Source of the DNA: Gallionellaceae bacterium
GTDB taxonomy: Bacteria > Pseudomonadota > Gammaproteobacteria > Burkholderiales > Thiobacillaceae
Reading direction: 5' to 3'
NCBI GenBank assembly: GCA_028714875.1
Contig: JAQTLN010000007.1
Coordinates: forward strand, 1-64,000
Length of the DNA stretch: 64,000 bases
Positions within the stretch are counted from its first letter, which is position 1; every line of letters starts with the position of its first letter. A program made the translations under genes and the position numbers. Under the pieces are notes generated by a model. That model was not told the DNA's origin. It did no database searches and saw nothing but the letters and a program-made list of their open reading frames with translations. Below are positions 57,001-64,000 of the stretch, one piece after another.

Positions 57001-58087
57001 GTCCCGTATCCACCACATAACGGATGCCGGGCACGGTGAGCGAGGTTTCCGCCACATTGGTCGCCAGCACGATGCGGCGGCCGCCGTGCGACTGGAACAC
57101 CTTTTCCTGATCGGAAACCGAGAGGCGCGCGAACAGCGGCAGTATTTCGGTCTGCGGCGGATGGTGTTTGCGCAGCGCCTCGTGTGCCTCGCGAATCTCC
57201 CGCTCGCCCGGCAGGAACACCAGGATGTCGCCGGGGCCGGCGGCGGCGAGTTCGTCGACGGCGTGGATCAGGGCGACGTCCAGGTCATCGCTCCCCTCTC
57301 CCTCCGGGATAAGCAGCGACTTGGCGGGCGTCGTTTGGCCGCCTAGTCGATTGCTTAGGGGTTCCATCAGAGGGGCCGGGGGTGAGGGAACTCGCGTCGA
57401 TTGGGCAACCGTCGTTCCCTCTCCCCTGCCCCTCCCCCGGGGGGGGAGGGGTTCCGTCGAGCGATAGCGCATTTCCACCGGATAGGTCCGCCCCGATACC
57501 TCAATCACCGGCGCGCCATTGAAGTAGGCGGAAAAGCGGTCGGCTTCCAGGGTCGCGGAAGACAGGATCAATTTCAGGTCGGGGCGACGTGGCAGCAGGG
57601 TCTTCAGGTAGCCGAGCAGGAAGTCGATGTTCAGGCTGCGCTCGTGCGCCTCGTCAAGGATCAGGGTGTCGTAGGCGCGAAAGTCGGGGTCGGACTGGGT
57701 TTCCGCCAGCAGGATGCCGTCGGTCATCACCTTGATGCGACTCTCCTTGGAGACCTGATCGGTGAAGCGCACCTGCCAGCCGACCAGGCCGCCGAGGCGC
57801 GATTTCGTTTCCTCGGCGATGCGCGCCGCCACGCTCTTGGCGGCGATCCGGCGCGGCTGCGTCATCCCGACCAGACCACCACCCCGGCCCACCCGGCCGC
57901 GCCCGGCGGCGAGTACGATCTTGGGCAACTGGGTGGTCTTGCCGGAACCGGTCTCGCCGCAGACGATAATCACCTGATGCGCGAGCAAGGCGGCGGCGAT
58001 GTCCGCGCGCCGGGCGGAAACCGGCAGGGCTTCCGGAAACTCCAGGTGCGGCAGGCTGGGTGGGGTGGAAAGTGAGGGTTCAGACAT
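54017..58087 (-). CDS. hrpA: ATP-dependent RNA helicase HrpA with three in-frame repeat insertions
   Basis: 1356 residues; typical HrpA is ~1300. Walker A GETGSGKTTQ (44-53), DEAH box LILDEAHERS (Asp145), NVAETSLTVPGIRYVVDTG and QRAGRCGRV are intact; the long C-terminal DUF3418 region follows. Three stretches are repeat-derived: ~212-266 (family B) between the two RecA domains at RYRST/DLDVAL, ~606-628 (family C), and ~956-989 (family A). All keep the frame. HrpA acts on mRNA and stalled ribosomes. The next gene diverges 17 bases away. Confidence 0.94.
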   Translation of the reverse strand: MSEPSLSTPPSLPHLEFPEALPVSARRADIAAALLAHQVIIVCGETGSGKTTQLPKIVLAAGRGRVGRGGGLVGMTQPRRIAAKSVAARIAEETKSRLGGLVGWQVRFTDQVSKESRIKVMTDGILLAETQSDPDFRAYDTLILDEAHERSLNIDFLLGYLKTLLPRRPDLKLILSSATLEADRFSAYFNGAPVIEVSGRTYPVEMRYRSTEPLPPRGRGRGEGTTVAQSTRVPSPPAPLMEPLSNRLGGQTTPAKSLLIPEGEGSDDLDVALIHAVDELAAAGPGDILVFLPGEREIREAHEALRKHHPPQTEILPLFARLSVSDQEKVFQSHGGRRIVLATNVAETSLTVPGIRYVVDTGLARVKRYSIRNKIEQLKVEKVSQAAANQRAGRCGRVAAGICIRLYDEADFLGRQKYTTPELLRSSLAGVILRMKSLRLPEIEVFPFLDVPEGKRIRDGQQLLAELGALDERGRLTGIGKQLAHLPVDPRIGRMLIAAKDRGCLHEMLVIAAFLSVQDPRERPLEAQEAADQKHRRFVDPDSDFISLLKLWAHIDELSHHRKSQKKFRDALKADFLSPNRVREWRDVYAQLTTQVKEMGWHVAERQERAGGTPALQGTHVAQASSPAPEPLGEIPYAPLHQALLPGLLGNLGMLTEDGVYLGAREMKFWIFPGSGVKKKPKWLLASEIVETKRVYARMVAKIEPEWIEHAAQHLLKVSYSDPHWAKKPAHVAAAMRATLYGLPIVNGRKVHYGPIDPVLSRELFIRGALVEGEFETRAPWFEHNRRLLEEIDDLAHRARNARLVVDEHRLYAFFDARVPQGIHNGAAFDKWRRDAEKAQPRLLYLERATLLDSGHDTQEQEFPPQIELNGARYPLTYRFDPGTEDDGVTLIVPLAALNQISPARCEWLVPGLLEEKITALIKSLPQSIRRAFVPVPEYAKAAAAALLPAGESLDTPPFSKGGRGGISSSGTARQPEQIPPAPLWKRGASLTDALAAFLSKSTGQLIPRDAWRPEVLAPHLIMNFRVQDETGKTLAEGRDLTTLRQQLGSAASEELARSAGQFQRERITNWDFGDLPDTATVNSGSRADGHIVAAFPALQCEDGQVNLRLFDHPDEARAAHRLGVARLIWLNFPEQMKQGERDMAARLKPACLQYALLFKGVSCPGLARDVLAAAVLSTREVADIRSQAAFAEAAQAIRPRLLETCARLANTTTESIAAAHRLSQALAKAPAAWKAPVADMREQLDALVFPGFLVAHSGERLAHLPRYLKALEMRLAKLPNQPARDSAAQREMAPLLTAWRNRVERQKAQGRDDPLLDAFRWQLEELRVSLFAQELKTPEPVSVKRLEKRWAEIVG
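55123..55220. repeat. Repeat family A inside hrpA, in frame
   Basis: CCCCCCTTTTCCAAAGGGGG, GCGGGGGGGATTTG, spacer, AAATCCCCCCCCGCCCCCC, TTTGGAAAAGGGGGG. Confidence 0.92.
56205..56270. repeat. Repeat family C inside hrpA, in frame
   Basis: GCAGGCGAGGACGCCTGCGC, TACATGAGTTCCCTGTA, GCGCAGGCGTCCCGCCTGC: outward palindrome arms around a short centre. Confidence 0.85.
57291..57452. repeat. Repeat family B inside hrpA, in frame
   Basis: CTCCCCTCTCCCTCCGGGAT at one end and CTCCCCTGCCCCTCCCCC plus GGGGGGGAGGGG at the other, with AGAGGGGCCGGGGGTGAGGG in the middle. At ~160 bases it is the longest copy. Confidence 0.85.
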
Positions 58088-58104
58088 GGGGCGGCGAAAT
58101 TAGC

Positions 58105-59367
58105 ATGAGAGTCTTGTTGTTGTGTGGCTTGTTGTTGTTGGCGGTTCCCGGTGCCTGGGCGGAAGTGCTGCGCGTGGACGCCATGCGTTTGTTACCCGAG
58201 GCGACTTGGCGGCGGGGCGACGCCGCGCGGGAAAAGGAAGACGGGCTCTATCTGCTGGAGTGGCCCATCTCAAGCCTGGCGTCGGACCGCCCCAAGGTTG
58301 ATTTGGCCCCCTCGGGGGGTGTTCCCGAGCCGGGGGCACCGTTAACCGAGAACCCTCGGGGCCTCGCCCTGCAAGTCGCGTTGCCGCGTCGGGGCACGCC
58401 GCTCAAGACGGATGCCGAGTCGTTTTACGACAAGTTGCGCAAGATATGGGCGACGCAATATGGAAAGAACGCGGAAATCGGAACAATCGAAATCTCCGGT
58501 GTGCGCTGGATGACCTGCCGCCGCCCGACCGGCGATGGCGGCGCGATAGTGTTCCAGCTGGCCACGGTGTACGAGGGACGCGCCTATAGCCTGCTGGCCT
58601 TCGCTTCGCCGCAAGCGACCGGCTTGCCCAAGCCGATCTACGACCTGCTCTCCGGCGTGAATTTCGGCCCGGAACCACGGCCCTGGATCGCGACCCGCGT
58701 GATTGCCGCGCAACCCGGCCACGATGCCCTGGAAGCCCTGGTACAGGGGGACGCGGAACGCCTGGGCCAGGACGGCATGCTGACCGGCTATGGCATCGAG
58801 TACAGCCCGCCCCCGGATACGGCCAACGCCGGGCCGGGCAAGCGCCTGAGCTGGTTCATGGATGGCTTCAAGTGGCGCAATCTGGTCGGGCGCGATGAGC
58901 GTCTGCCGATCAGCCTGCGTGGCCACCTGGTGGCGAGCGTGCCGGCCCGGTTGGAAGGGTCGCCGGCCGCTATCTCCATCGAGTTGCGGGTCGCGGCGGA
59001 ATCGAGCACGGGGGTTGAGGCGGAGGTCAGTCTGCTGGACGTGTGCGCGCCCATAGCCGAACTCGACGCCGCGCTGGCGCGTCTCGAACGCGGCGCTCGC
59101 GCGCCCCTGGAACGCCTGGCGCGCGAGCGCCCGGCAAGCTGTCCCGCTTTGCCGGTTTCGGCGCCACCCAGGGGATTGCTCGCGCGGCCCGGCGATACTG
59201 TGGCGCAACCCCTGGTGTTTTCCCTTCCCACCGGGTTACCCGTTGCGGCGGGCCTGTCCAGAGTCCAGATAGTTACCGTGCGCCCCCGCCTGGTCGGCAA
59301 CGAAGACGAGCTGGGGCAGAACTTGTTGCGCCAATTGGGACTGTATTTCGTCTACGCGCCGGAGTGA
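58105..59367 (+). CDS. Exported protein of unknown function
   Basis: 420 residues from ATG 58105. Signal peptide MRVLLLCGLLLLAVPGAWA. The mature part is soluble with several Trp-rich stretches (RWMTCRRPTGDGG, LSWFMDGFKWRNLVGRDERL) and an acidic/hydrophobic alternation; it has three Cys (RWMTCRR, LLDVCAP, PASCPAL). A Gly/Pro stretch PSGGVPEPGAPL (about 73-84) is encoded by CCCCCTCGGGGGG and may be a decayed repeat. Divergent from hrpA, with a family E repeat following. Family not recognised; a periplasmic or lipoprotein-like role is possible but there is no lipobox. Confidence 0.78.
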   Translation: MRVLLLCGLLLLAVPGAWAEVLRVDAMRLLPEATWRRGDAAREKEDGLYLLEWPISSLASDRPKVDLAPSGGVPEPGAPLTENPRGLALQVALPRRGTPLKTDAESFYDKLRKIWATQYGKNAEIGTIEISGVRWMTCRRPTGDGGAIVFQLATVYEGRAYSLLAFASPQATGLPKPIYDLLSGVNFGPEPRPWIATRVIAAQPGHDALEALVQGDAERLGQDGMLTGYGIEYSPPPDTANAGPGKRLSWFMDGFKWRNLVGRDERLPISLRGHLVASVPARLEGSPAAISIELRVAAESSTGVEAEVSLLDVCAPIAELDAALARLERGARAPLERLARERPASCPALPVSAPPRGLLARPGDTVAQPLVFSLPTGLPVAAGLSRVQIVTVRPRLVGNEDELGQNLLRQLGLYFVYAPE

Positions 59368-59399
59368 GATGCTGTGAAAAATTACCGGCACCCTGGGCC

Positions 59400-59437
59400 G
59401 TAGGATGTGGTGAGCGCGGCGAACCGCATCCTACGCA
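59400..59437. repeat. Repeat family E
   Basis: GTAGGATGTGGTGAGCGCGG followed by CGAACCGCATCCTACG: a complete inverted repeat. Confidence 0.8.
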
Positions 59438-59523
59438 AGCTACGCGCCGGAGTGAGAAAATGGCTGGAATCCCGCTTCCGCGCTGGCTTCCCGCCACCTT
59501 TTCAGGGTGTCAAGAGCGACTTG

Positions 59524-59718
59524 TGTCCACAGTTGCAACATCTTTGTCAAAAAGTGCGCGTATCTCACTGATCTTACTGGGTGTTTCTGTAAGTCATTGA
59601 TTTTTAATGGTGCGATGGCTGCCTAAAAAGTGGTCGTCGGCTAGAAGACTCTGCCGGGACGGGGGGTTAGGGTGTTTGTCCCGTGCTTGTGCACAGAGTT
59701 ATCCACAGAAGCTGTGGA
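59524..59718. promoter_or_regulatory. Cluster of DnaA-box-like sites upstream of pabB
   Basis: An exact DnaA box TTATCCACA lies at 59699-59707, with the near match TTGTGCACA at 59687-59695, GTGTCCACA near 59524, and a perfect palindrome TCCACAG-AAG-CTGTGGA at 59702-59718. The 59368-59782 gap otherwise contains only the family E repeat and no gene. The stretch is less GC-rich than its surroundings. Whether it binds DnaA is inference. Confidence 0.5.
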
Positions 59719-59782
59719 CTTTTCAACATGGCTTTTCCGATACCTCATCATGACCTTGAGCCGGGACGGCGCGCGCGCCACA

Positions 59783-61171
59783 ATGCCCGCCCCCTTCGGA
59801 TTGCCCGTCGTGACCTTCCACCTCGATCTGCCCTATTCCAGCGACTGCGCTCGCCTGTTCGCCCCCTTGGCGCGGCGGCCCTGGGCGCATTGGCTGGATA
59901 GCGCCTGGCCGGCGAGCCGGGCCGGTCGCTACGACATCATCACGGCGCTGCCGCGCGCCACGCTGGTGACTCGCGGCCAGGAAACCCGCATCGAATACGC
60001 GGATGGCCGCTTCGAGGTAAGCGGGGAATGCCCGCTGGAAGTGTTGCGCGCCAGTCTGGGGCCGCCACGCGCGCCTCTCGCGGCGCCCTTCAGCGGCGGC
60101 GCGCTGGGCTACTTCGGCTACGATTTGGCGCGGCGTCTGCATCGCCTGCCGGCCGTGGCCAGGGACGTCGAAGGCCTGCCCGAAATGGCCGTGGGGATCT
60201 ACGACGGCGCCCTGGTGATAGACCACCATGAACATCGCTGCCGCCTGTGGGCAAGCGACGATGCCGTCGGACAGGATTGGGTGGAACGCTTTCTGTCCTG
60301 TTTGCGGGAGGAGCCGTCCGTGGCGGATTTCGCGCTCACCGGCGAGGTCGCGTGCGGTCTGGATCGGGAGGCGTATCGGCGGGCTTTTGCCCGGGTACAG
60401 GACTACATTCGCGCCGGCGATTGTTATCAGGTCAACCTGGCCATGCGCTTCGCCGCGCCCTGTCTGGGGCACCCCTGGGCGCTTTATCTGGCGCTGCGCG
60501 CGCGTAATCCGGCGCCGTTTTCGGCCTGGCTCAATTTTCCCTTCGGCCAGGTGCTGTCCTCCTCGCCGGAACGCTTTCTCTGCGTGCGCGACGGCCTGGT
60601 GGAGACCCGCCCGATCAAGGGCACGCGGCCGCGTAGCGACGACCCCGGCGAGGATGCGAGACAGCAGGCGGAACTCTCCGGCAGCGCGAAGGATCGCGCG
60701 GAGAATCTGATGATCGTGGATCTGCTGCGCAACGATCTGGGCCAGGTCTGCGCCCCCGGCAGCGTCACCGTGCCCAGCCTGTTCGCGCTGGAAAGCTACG
60801 CCACCGTGCATCATCTGGTCAGCACCGTGCAGGGGCGCCTGGCCGATGGCCGAAGTGCGCTGGATCAACTGGCGGCGGCTTTTCCCGGCGGCTCCATCAC
60901 CGGCGCGCCCAAGTTGCGCGCCATGCAGATCATCGAGGAACTGGAAGCGGAACGACGCGGCGTCTATTGCGGCGCCATCGGCTATCTCGGCTGGGATGGC
61001 GGCATGGATACGAACATCGCCATCCGTACCCTGACCTGTGGCGAAGATCGCCTGCGCTTCTGGGCCGGCGGCGGCCTGGTGGCGGACTCCCAGGCCGACG
61101 CGGAATACCAGGAATGCCTGGACAAGGCGCGCGCGACACGCGAGGTGCTGGCGGGATTTCGCGCCGGGTAG
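59783..61171 (+). CDS. pabB: Aminodeoxychorismate synthase component I
   Basis: 462 residues from ATG 59783, giving the usual length; ATG 59750 and GTG 59672 are possible earlier starts. Chorismate-binding motifs: AGDCYQVNLAMRF, SSSPERFLCV, ETRPIKGTRPR, SAKDRAENLMIVDLLRNDLG, GSITGAPKLRAMQIIEELE and GAIGYLGWDGGMDTNIAIRT. With PabA it makes 4-amino-4-deoxychorismate for folate. The PIKGT motif supports PabB rather than TrpE. Its TAG stop is the first bases of a family E repeat. Confidence 0.93.
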   Translation: MPAPFGLPVVTFHLDLPYSSDCARLFAPLARRPWAHWLDSAWPASRAGRYDIITALPRATLVTRGQETRIEYADGRFEVSGECPLEVLRASLGPPRAPLAAPFSGGALGYFGYDLARRLHRLPAVARDVEGLPEMAVGIYDGALVIDHHEHRCRLWASDDAVGQDWVERFLSCLREEPSVADFALTGEVACGLDREAYRRAFARVQDYIRAGDCYQVNLAMRFAAPCLGHPWALYLALRARNPAPFSAWLNFPFGQVLSSSPERFLCVRDGLVETRPIKGTRPRSDDPGEDARQQAELSGSAKDRAENLMIVDLLRNDLGQVCAPGSVTVPSLFALESYATVHHLVSTVQGRLADGRSALDQLAAAFPGGSITGAPKLRAMQIIEELEAERRGVYCGAIGYLGWDGGMDTNIAIRTLTCGEDRLRFWAGGGLVADSQADAEYQECLDKARATREVLAGFRAG

Positions 61172-61205
61172 GATGCGGTAAGCAAGGCGAAGCGCATCCC
61201 GCAGC
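61168..61205. repeat. Repeat family E supplying the pabB stop
   Basis: GTAGGATGCGGTAAGCAAGG then CGAAGCGCATCCCG; TAG at 61169-61171 is the pabB stop. Confidence 0.75.
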
Positions 61206-61338
61206 TACGCCGCGCCTCCCGCGCCTCCGGCCCGTTTGTAAATTAGTGGTTTGGTGGTATGTTTCCCCGCTTTCTTGAAGAATCCGCGTTGCGGCCATGG
61301 TCGCCGCAAACCTGTTTTAGCGATTTGAAAGCGAAGAA

Positions 61339-62511
61339 ATGTCCGATTACCTGATGCAAACCTATGCCCGCCAGTCCGTGGCGTTTGTCCGTGGCGAAGG
61401 CGCCTGGCTGTTCGACGAGAACGGCGAGAAATATCTGGATGCCCTGGCCGGGATCGCCGTGAACGGCCTCGGCCATGCCCATCCCGAATTGACGCGGGCC
61501 TTGTGCGAGCAGGCCGGGCGCTTGATCCACACCTCCAACCTGTACCAGATCCGTGAACAGGAACGCCTGGCCGAACGCCTGTGCGCGCTGTCCGGACTGG
61601 AGCGCGCGTTTTTCTGCAATTCCGGCGCCGAGGCCAATGAGGCCGCGATCAAGATCGCGCGCCTGCATGCCCACAACCGGGGCATCGAGAATCCGGCCAT
61701 TGTGGTCATGGAAAAAAGCTTCCACGGCAGGACGATGGCCACCCTCTCGGCCACCGGCAACCGCAAGGTACAAGCCGGTTTCGAACCGCTGGTGACCGGC
61801 TTCGTGCGCGTCCCCTTCGGCGACGCCGAGGCGGTTTCCGCATTGGCCACGCACCACAAGAACATCGTCGCCGTGCTGGTGGAGCCTTATCAGGGCGAAG
61901 GCGGCGTGCAGATTCCGCAGATCGACTATATGGCCCAACTGCGCCGCATCTGTGACGAAAACGCCTGGCTCCTGATGCTGGACGAAGTGCAGACCGGCGT
62001 CGCCCGCACCGGTACCTGGTTCGCCTTCCAGCACAGCGACATCAAACCCGACGTGATGACCCTGGCCAAGGGCCTGGGCTCCGGTTTCCCGATCGGCGCC
62101 TGTCTGGCGCGCGGCGTGGCGGCGGAAACCTTTGTGCCGGGCAAGCATGGCTCCACCTTCGGCGGCAATCCGCTCGCCTGCGTGGCGGCGCTCACCACCT
62201 TGCGGGTGATGGAAGACGACAAGTTACTGGAGAACGCGGCGGCAATCGGCGCCTTCATTCGCGCCGACCTGATCCACCGCCTTGACGGGCTTGCCGGCGT
62301 GCGCGAGGTGCGCGGCCAGGGCTTGATGATCGGTATCGAACTCGACCGTCCCTGCGGCGATCTGGTGAAACAGGCGCTGGAACAGAAAATGTTGATCAAC
62401 GTCACCAATGACTCTGTGGTGCGCCTGTTGCCGCCGCTGATACTGAATCGCGAAGAAGCCGCCTTGCTCACGGAAAAACTGGCGGGATTGATCCGCGCTT
62501 TTCTGGAGTAA
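61339..62511 (+). CDS. argD: Acetylornithine aminotransferase
   Basis: 390 residues, class III PLP aminotransferase. The PLP lysine is Lys244 in TLAKGLGSGFPIGA; MLDEVQTGVARTG, NSGAEANEAAIKIAR and KHGSTFGGNPLACVAA are conserved. It transaminates N-acetylglutamate semialdehyde in arginine synthesis (and succinyl-diaminopimelate in many bacteria). Four bases separate it from argF. The region upstream (61206-61338) should hold the arg promoter; no ARG box was identified. Confidence 0.94.
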   Translation: MSDYLMQTYARQSVAFVRGEGAWLFDENGEKYLDALAGIAVNGLGHAHPELTRALCEQAGRLIHTSNLYQIREQERLAERLCALSGLERAFFCNSGAEANEAAIKIARLHAHNRGIENPAIVVMEKSFHGRTMATLSATGNRKVQAGFEPLVTGFVRVPFGDAEAVSALATHHKNIVAVLVEPYQGEGGVQIPQIDYMAQLRRICDENAWLLMLDEVQTGVARTGTWFAFQHSDIKPDVMTLAKGLGSGFPIGACLARGVAAETFVPGKHGSTFGGNPLACVAALTTLRVMEDDKLLENAAAIGAFIRADLIHRLDGLAGVREVRGQGLMIGIELDRPCGDLVKQALEQKMLINVTNDSVVRLLPPLILNREEAALLTEKLAGLIRAFLE

Positions 62512-62515
62512 GGCC

Positions 62516-63442
62516 ATGGCACCGGCACTGAAACACTTCCTGCAATTCAAGGACTTCTCCCGCGACGAACTGGAGTACCTGTTCGTCCGCACGCGCGTCA
62601 TCAAGGAGCGTTTCAAGCGTTACCAGCCCTACCATCCGCTGGCCGACCGCACCCTGGCGATGATTTTTGAGAAGAGCTCGACCCGCACGCGTTTGAGCTT
62701 CGAGGCCGGTATGCACCAGTTGGGCGGATCGGCGATCTACCTGAACACGCGCGATACCCAACTGGGACGCGGCGAGCCGGTGGAAGACGCGGCGGAAGTG
62801 ATTTCGCGCATGGTGGACGTGGTGATGATCCGCACCTACGAGCAGGACATCATCGAACGCTTCGCCGCCCATTCGCGCGTGCCGGTGATCAACGGTTTGA
62901 CCAACGAATACCACCCCTGCCAGATCCTGGCCGACATCTACACCTACATCGAACAGCGCGGCCCGATTCAGGGCAAGACCGTGGCCTGGATCGGCGACTC
63001 CAACAACATGTGCAACACCTGGCTGCAAGCCGCCGAGGTGCTGGACTTCAACGTCCATGTCTCCACCCCGCCCGGCTATGAAGTGGAACCGGAACGCGCC
63101 GGCCTGTTCGGCACCGACCACTATGAGGCCTTCGTCGATCCCATGGACGCCTGCCGCGGCGCCGATCTGGTGACCACCGATGTCTGGACCAGCATGGGCT
63201 TCGAGGCGGAATCTGCCTCCCGCATGAAAGCCTTCGCCGATTGGCGCGTGGACAACGACATGATGCGCGTGGCCGCCGACGCCGCCCTGTTCATGCATTG
63301 CCTGCCCGCGCATCGCGGCGAGGAAGTCGAGGCCGACGTCATCGACGGCCCGCAATCGGTAGTCTGGAAAGAAGCGGAAAACCGCCTGCACACCCAGAAA
63401 GCGATGCTGGAATACCTGCTGCGCGGCCGCATCGAGGACTGA
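62516..63442 (+). CDS. argF: Ornithine carbamoyltransferase
   Basis: 308 residues. Carbamoyl-phosphate site SSTRTR (54-59), RTYEQDIIERFA, ornithine-site HPCQILADIYT and the C-terminal MHCLPAHRGEEV are all present. It forms citrulline. It follows argD closely and precedes a DUF2283 gene and argG, giving an argD-argF-orf-argG run. Confidence 0.97.
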   Translation: MAPALKHFLQFKDFSRDELEYLFVRTRVIKERFKRYQPYHPLADRTLAMIFEKSSTRTRLSFEAGMHQLGGSAIYLNTRDTQLGRGEPVEDAAEVISRMVDVVMIRTYEQDIIERFAAHSRVPVINGLTNEYHPCQILADIYTYIEQRGPIQGKTVAWIGDSNNMCNTWLQAAEVLDFNVHVSTPPGYEVEPERAGLFGTDHYEAFVDPMDACRGADLVTTDVWTSMGFEAESASRMKAFADWRVDNDMMRVAADAALFMHCLPAHRGEEVEADVIDGPQSVVWKEAENRLHTQKAMLEYLLRGRIED

Positions 63443-63444
63443 GC

Positions 63445-63672
63445 ATGAACATCGCCTACTTCAAGGACCGTGACAGCCTCTACCTCGAACTCTCGCCCGA
63501 AGACCCCGCCCACACCTGGGAAGCCCATGCCGGCGTGGTGCTGAATATGAGCGAGGATGGCCGCGTGGTCGGCATCGAAATCGAACACGCTTCCCAGCAG
63601 ACCGACCTGCGCGCCCTGCGCGTCGGCGACTTTCCCGGCGAAGTGGTCGCCGTGGACGGGCGCGCGCACTGA
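63445..63672 (+). CDS. DUF2283 small protein
   Basis: 75 residues. [18 protein letters not shown].. [20 protein letters not shown] is the DUF2283 pattern. It begins two bases after the argF stop, so it is cotranscribed. These proteins often travel with toxin-antitoxin-like or arginine genes; the function is unknown. Confidence 0.88.
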   Translation: MNIAYFKDRDSLYLELSPEDPAHTWEAHAGVVLNMSEDGRVVGIEIEHASQQTDLRALRVGDFPGEVVAVDGRAH

Positions 63673-63692
63673 CACTTCACACAGGTAATCCC

Positions 63693-64000
63693 ATGAGCGA
63701 CATCAAAAAAGTAGTCCTCGCCTACTCCGGCGGCCTCGACACCTCGGTCATCCTGAAATGGCTGCAAGACACCTACCAATGCGAAGTGGTGACCTTCACC
63801 GCCGACCTCGGCCAGGGTGAAGAACTGGAACCGGCGCGCGCCAAGGCGCTGAAGTTCGGCATCAAGCCGGAACAGATCTACATCGACGACCTGCGCGAAG
63901 AATTCGTGCGCGACTTCGTCTTCCCCATGTTCCGCGCCAACACCGTTTACGAAGGCGAATACCTGCTCGGCACCTCCATCGCCCGGCCGCTGATCGCCAA
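63693..64000 (+). CDS. argG: Argininosuccinate synthase, N-terminal part (cut by window edge)
   Basis: The 308 visible bases code for about 102 residues from [19 protein letters not shown], with the ATP-pyrophosphatase motif SGGLDTS at 12-18, then [19 protein letters not shown] and [20 protein letters not shown]. It joins citrulline and aspartate using ATP, releasing AMP and PPi. CAGGTAAT precedes ATG 63693. Confidence 0.97.
   Translation, partial: MSDIKKVVLAYSGGLDTSVILKWLQDTYQCEVVTFTADLGQGEELEPARAKALKFGIKPEQIYIDDLREEFVRDFVFPMFRANTVYEGEYLLGTSIARPLIA

Noticed and set aside
59524-59718. Considered as a chromosomal replication origin
   Set aside because: Only one exact DnaA box, no dnaA/dnaN/gyrB neighbours and no AT-rich unwinding element.

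Overview
The window is GC-rich and densely coded. Gene content and order point to a betaproteobacterium of a chemolithotroph or Thiobacillus/Sulfuricella/Gallionella-like type: an Mrp antiporter with fused A and B subunits, an N-type rotary ATPase operon, a pyrophosphate-linked PFK / H+-PPase cluster, a B12 salvage cluster under a cobalamin riboswitch, and an arg operon. The lineage is inferred from protein families only; no rRNA or tRNA gene was seen.

Layout. 1-86 is the tail of an IS110-type transposase. 445-6511 is the Mrp operon (mrpAB, C, D, E, F, G). 6613-9451 holds an NfeD protease, a slipin and a Gln-rich exported protein. 9529-16314 holds a beta-CASP RNase-like protein, a UMF1 transporter, an AI-2E family membrane protein and a P2-type cation ATPase. 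16354-16860 is a tandem array of palindromic repeats, followed by a pseudopilin (-), an orphan histidine kinase (+) and the yqjD-yqjE-yqjK-like trio (-). 21017-28799 is an N-ATPase operon atpDCQRBEFAG, preceded by a SpoIIAA-like gene and carrying an HPF/RaiA-like gene between atpA and atpG. 29300-35167 (-) is kdsB, adk, an unknown ORF, pfp, a second unknown ORF and hppA. A GGDEF protein follows (+). 36641-53820 is a B12 uptake and salvage region: riboswitch, btuB, cobO, btuC, btuD, then parDE and vapBC modules, btuF on the opposite strand, cbiB, vapBC, cobQ, a SNF2 helicase, cobU, cobT, cobC and cobS. 54017-58087 is hrpA (-), then an exported protein of unknown function, pabB, argD, argF, a DUF2283 protein and the start of argG.

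The most unusual feature is a heavy load of short palindromic repeats of five families (called A to E here). A: CCCCCTTT..AAAGGGGG nested elements of about 100 bp. B: CCCTCTCCC..GGGAGAGGG. C: TGTAGCGC(C/A)GGCG..CGCTACA. D: GTAGGTCAGGTTG..CTACCTGACG. E: GTAGGATG(T/C)GGT..GCATC. They lie between genes but also inside conserved genes, where they read through in frame (mrpD, atpD, kdsB, cobT, cobQ and three places in hrpA). They form the start codon region or N-terminus of cobU, btuD and cobC, and they supply the stop codons of atpA, cobS, pabB and the GGDEF gene. One family B hairpin sits between the cobalamin aptamer and btuB.

Functionally, ion and energy coupling dominates the first half (Mrp antiporter, cation ATPase, N-ATPase, H+-PPase with PPi-PFK and adenylate kinase). 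Corrinoid capture and nucleotide-loop assembly dominate the second half; no corrin-ring synthesis genes are present, which fits salvage.
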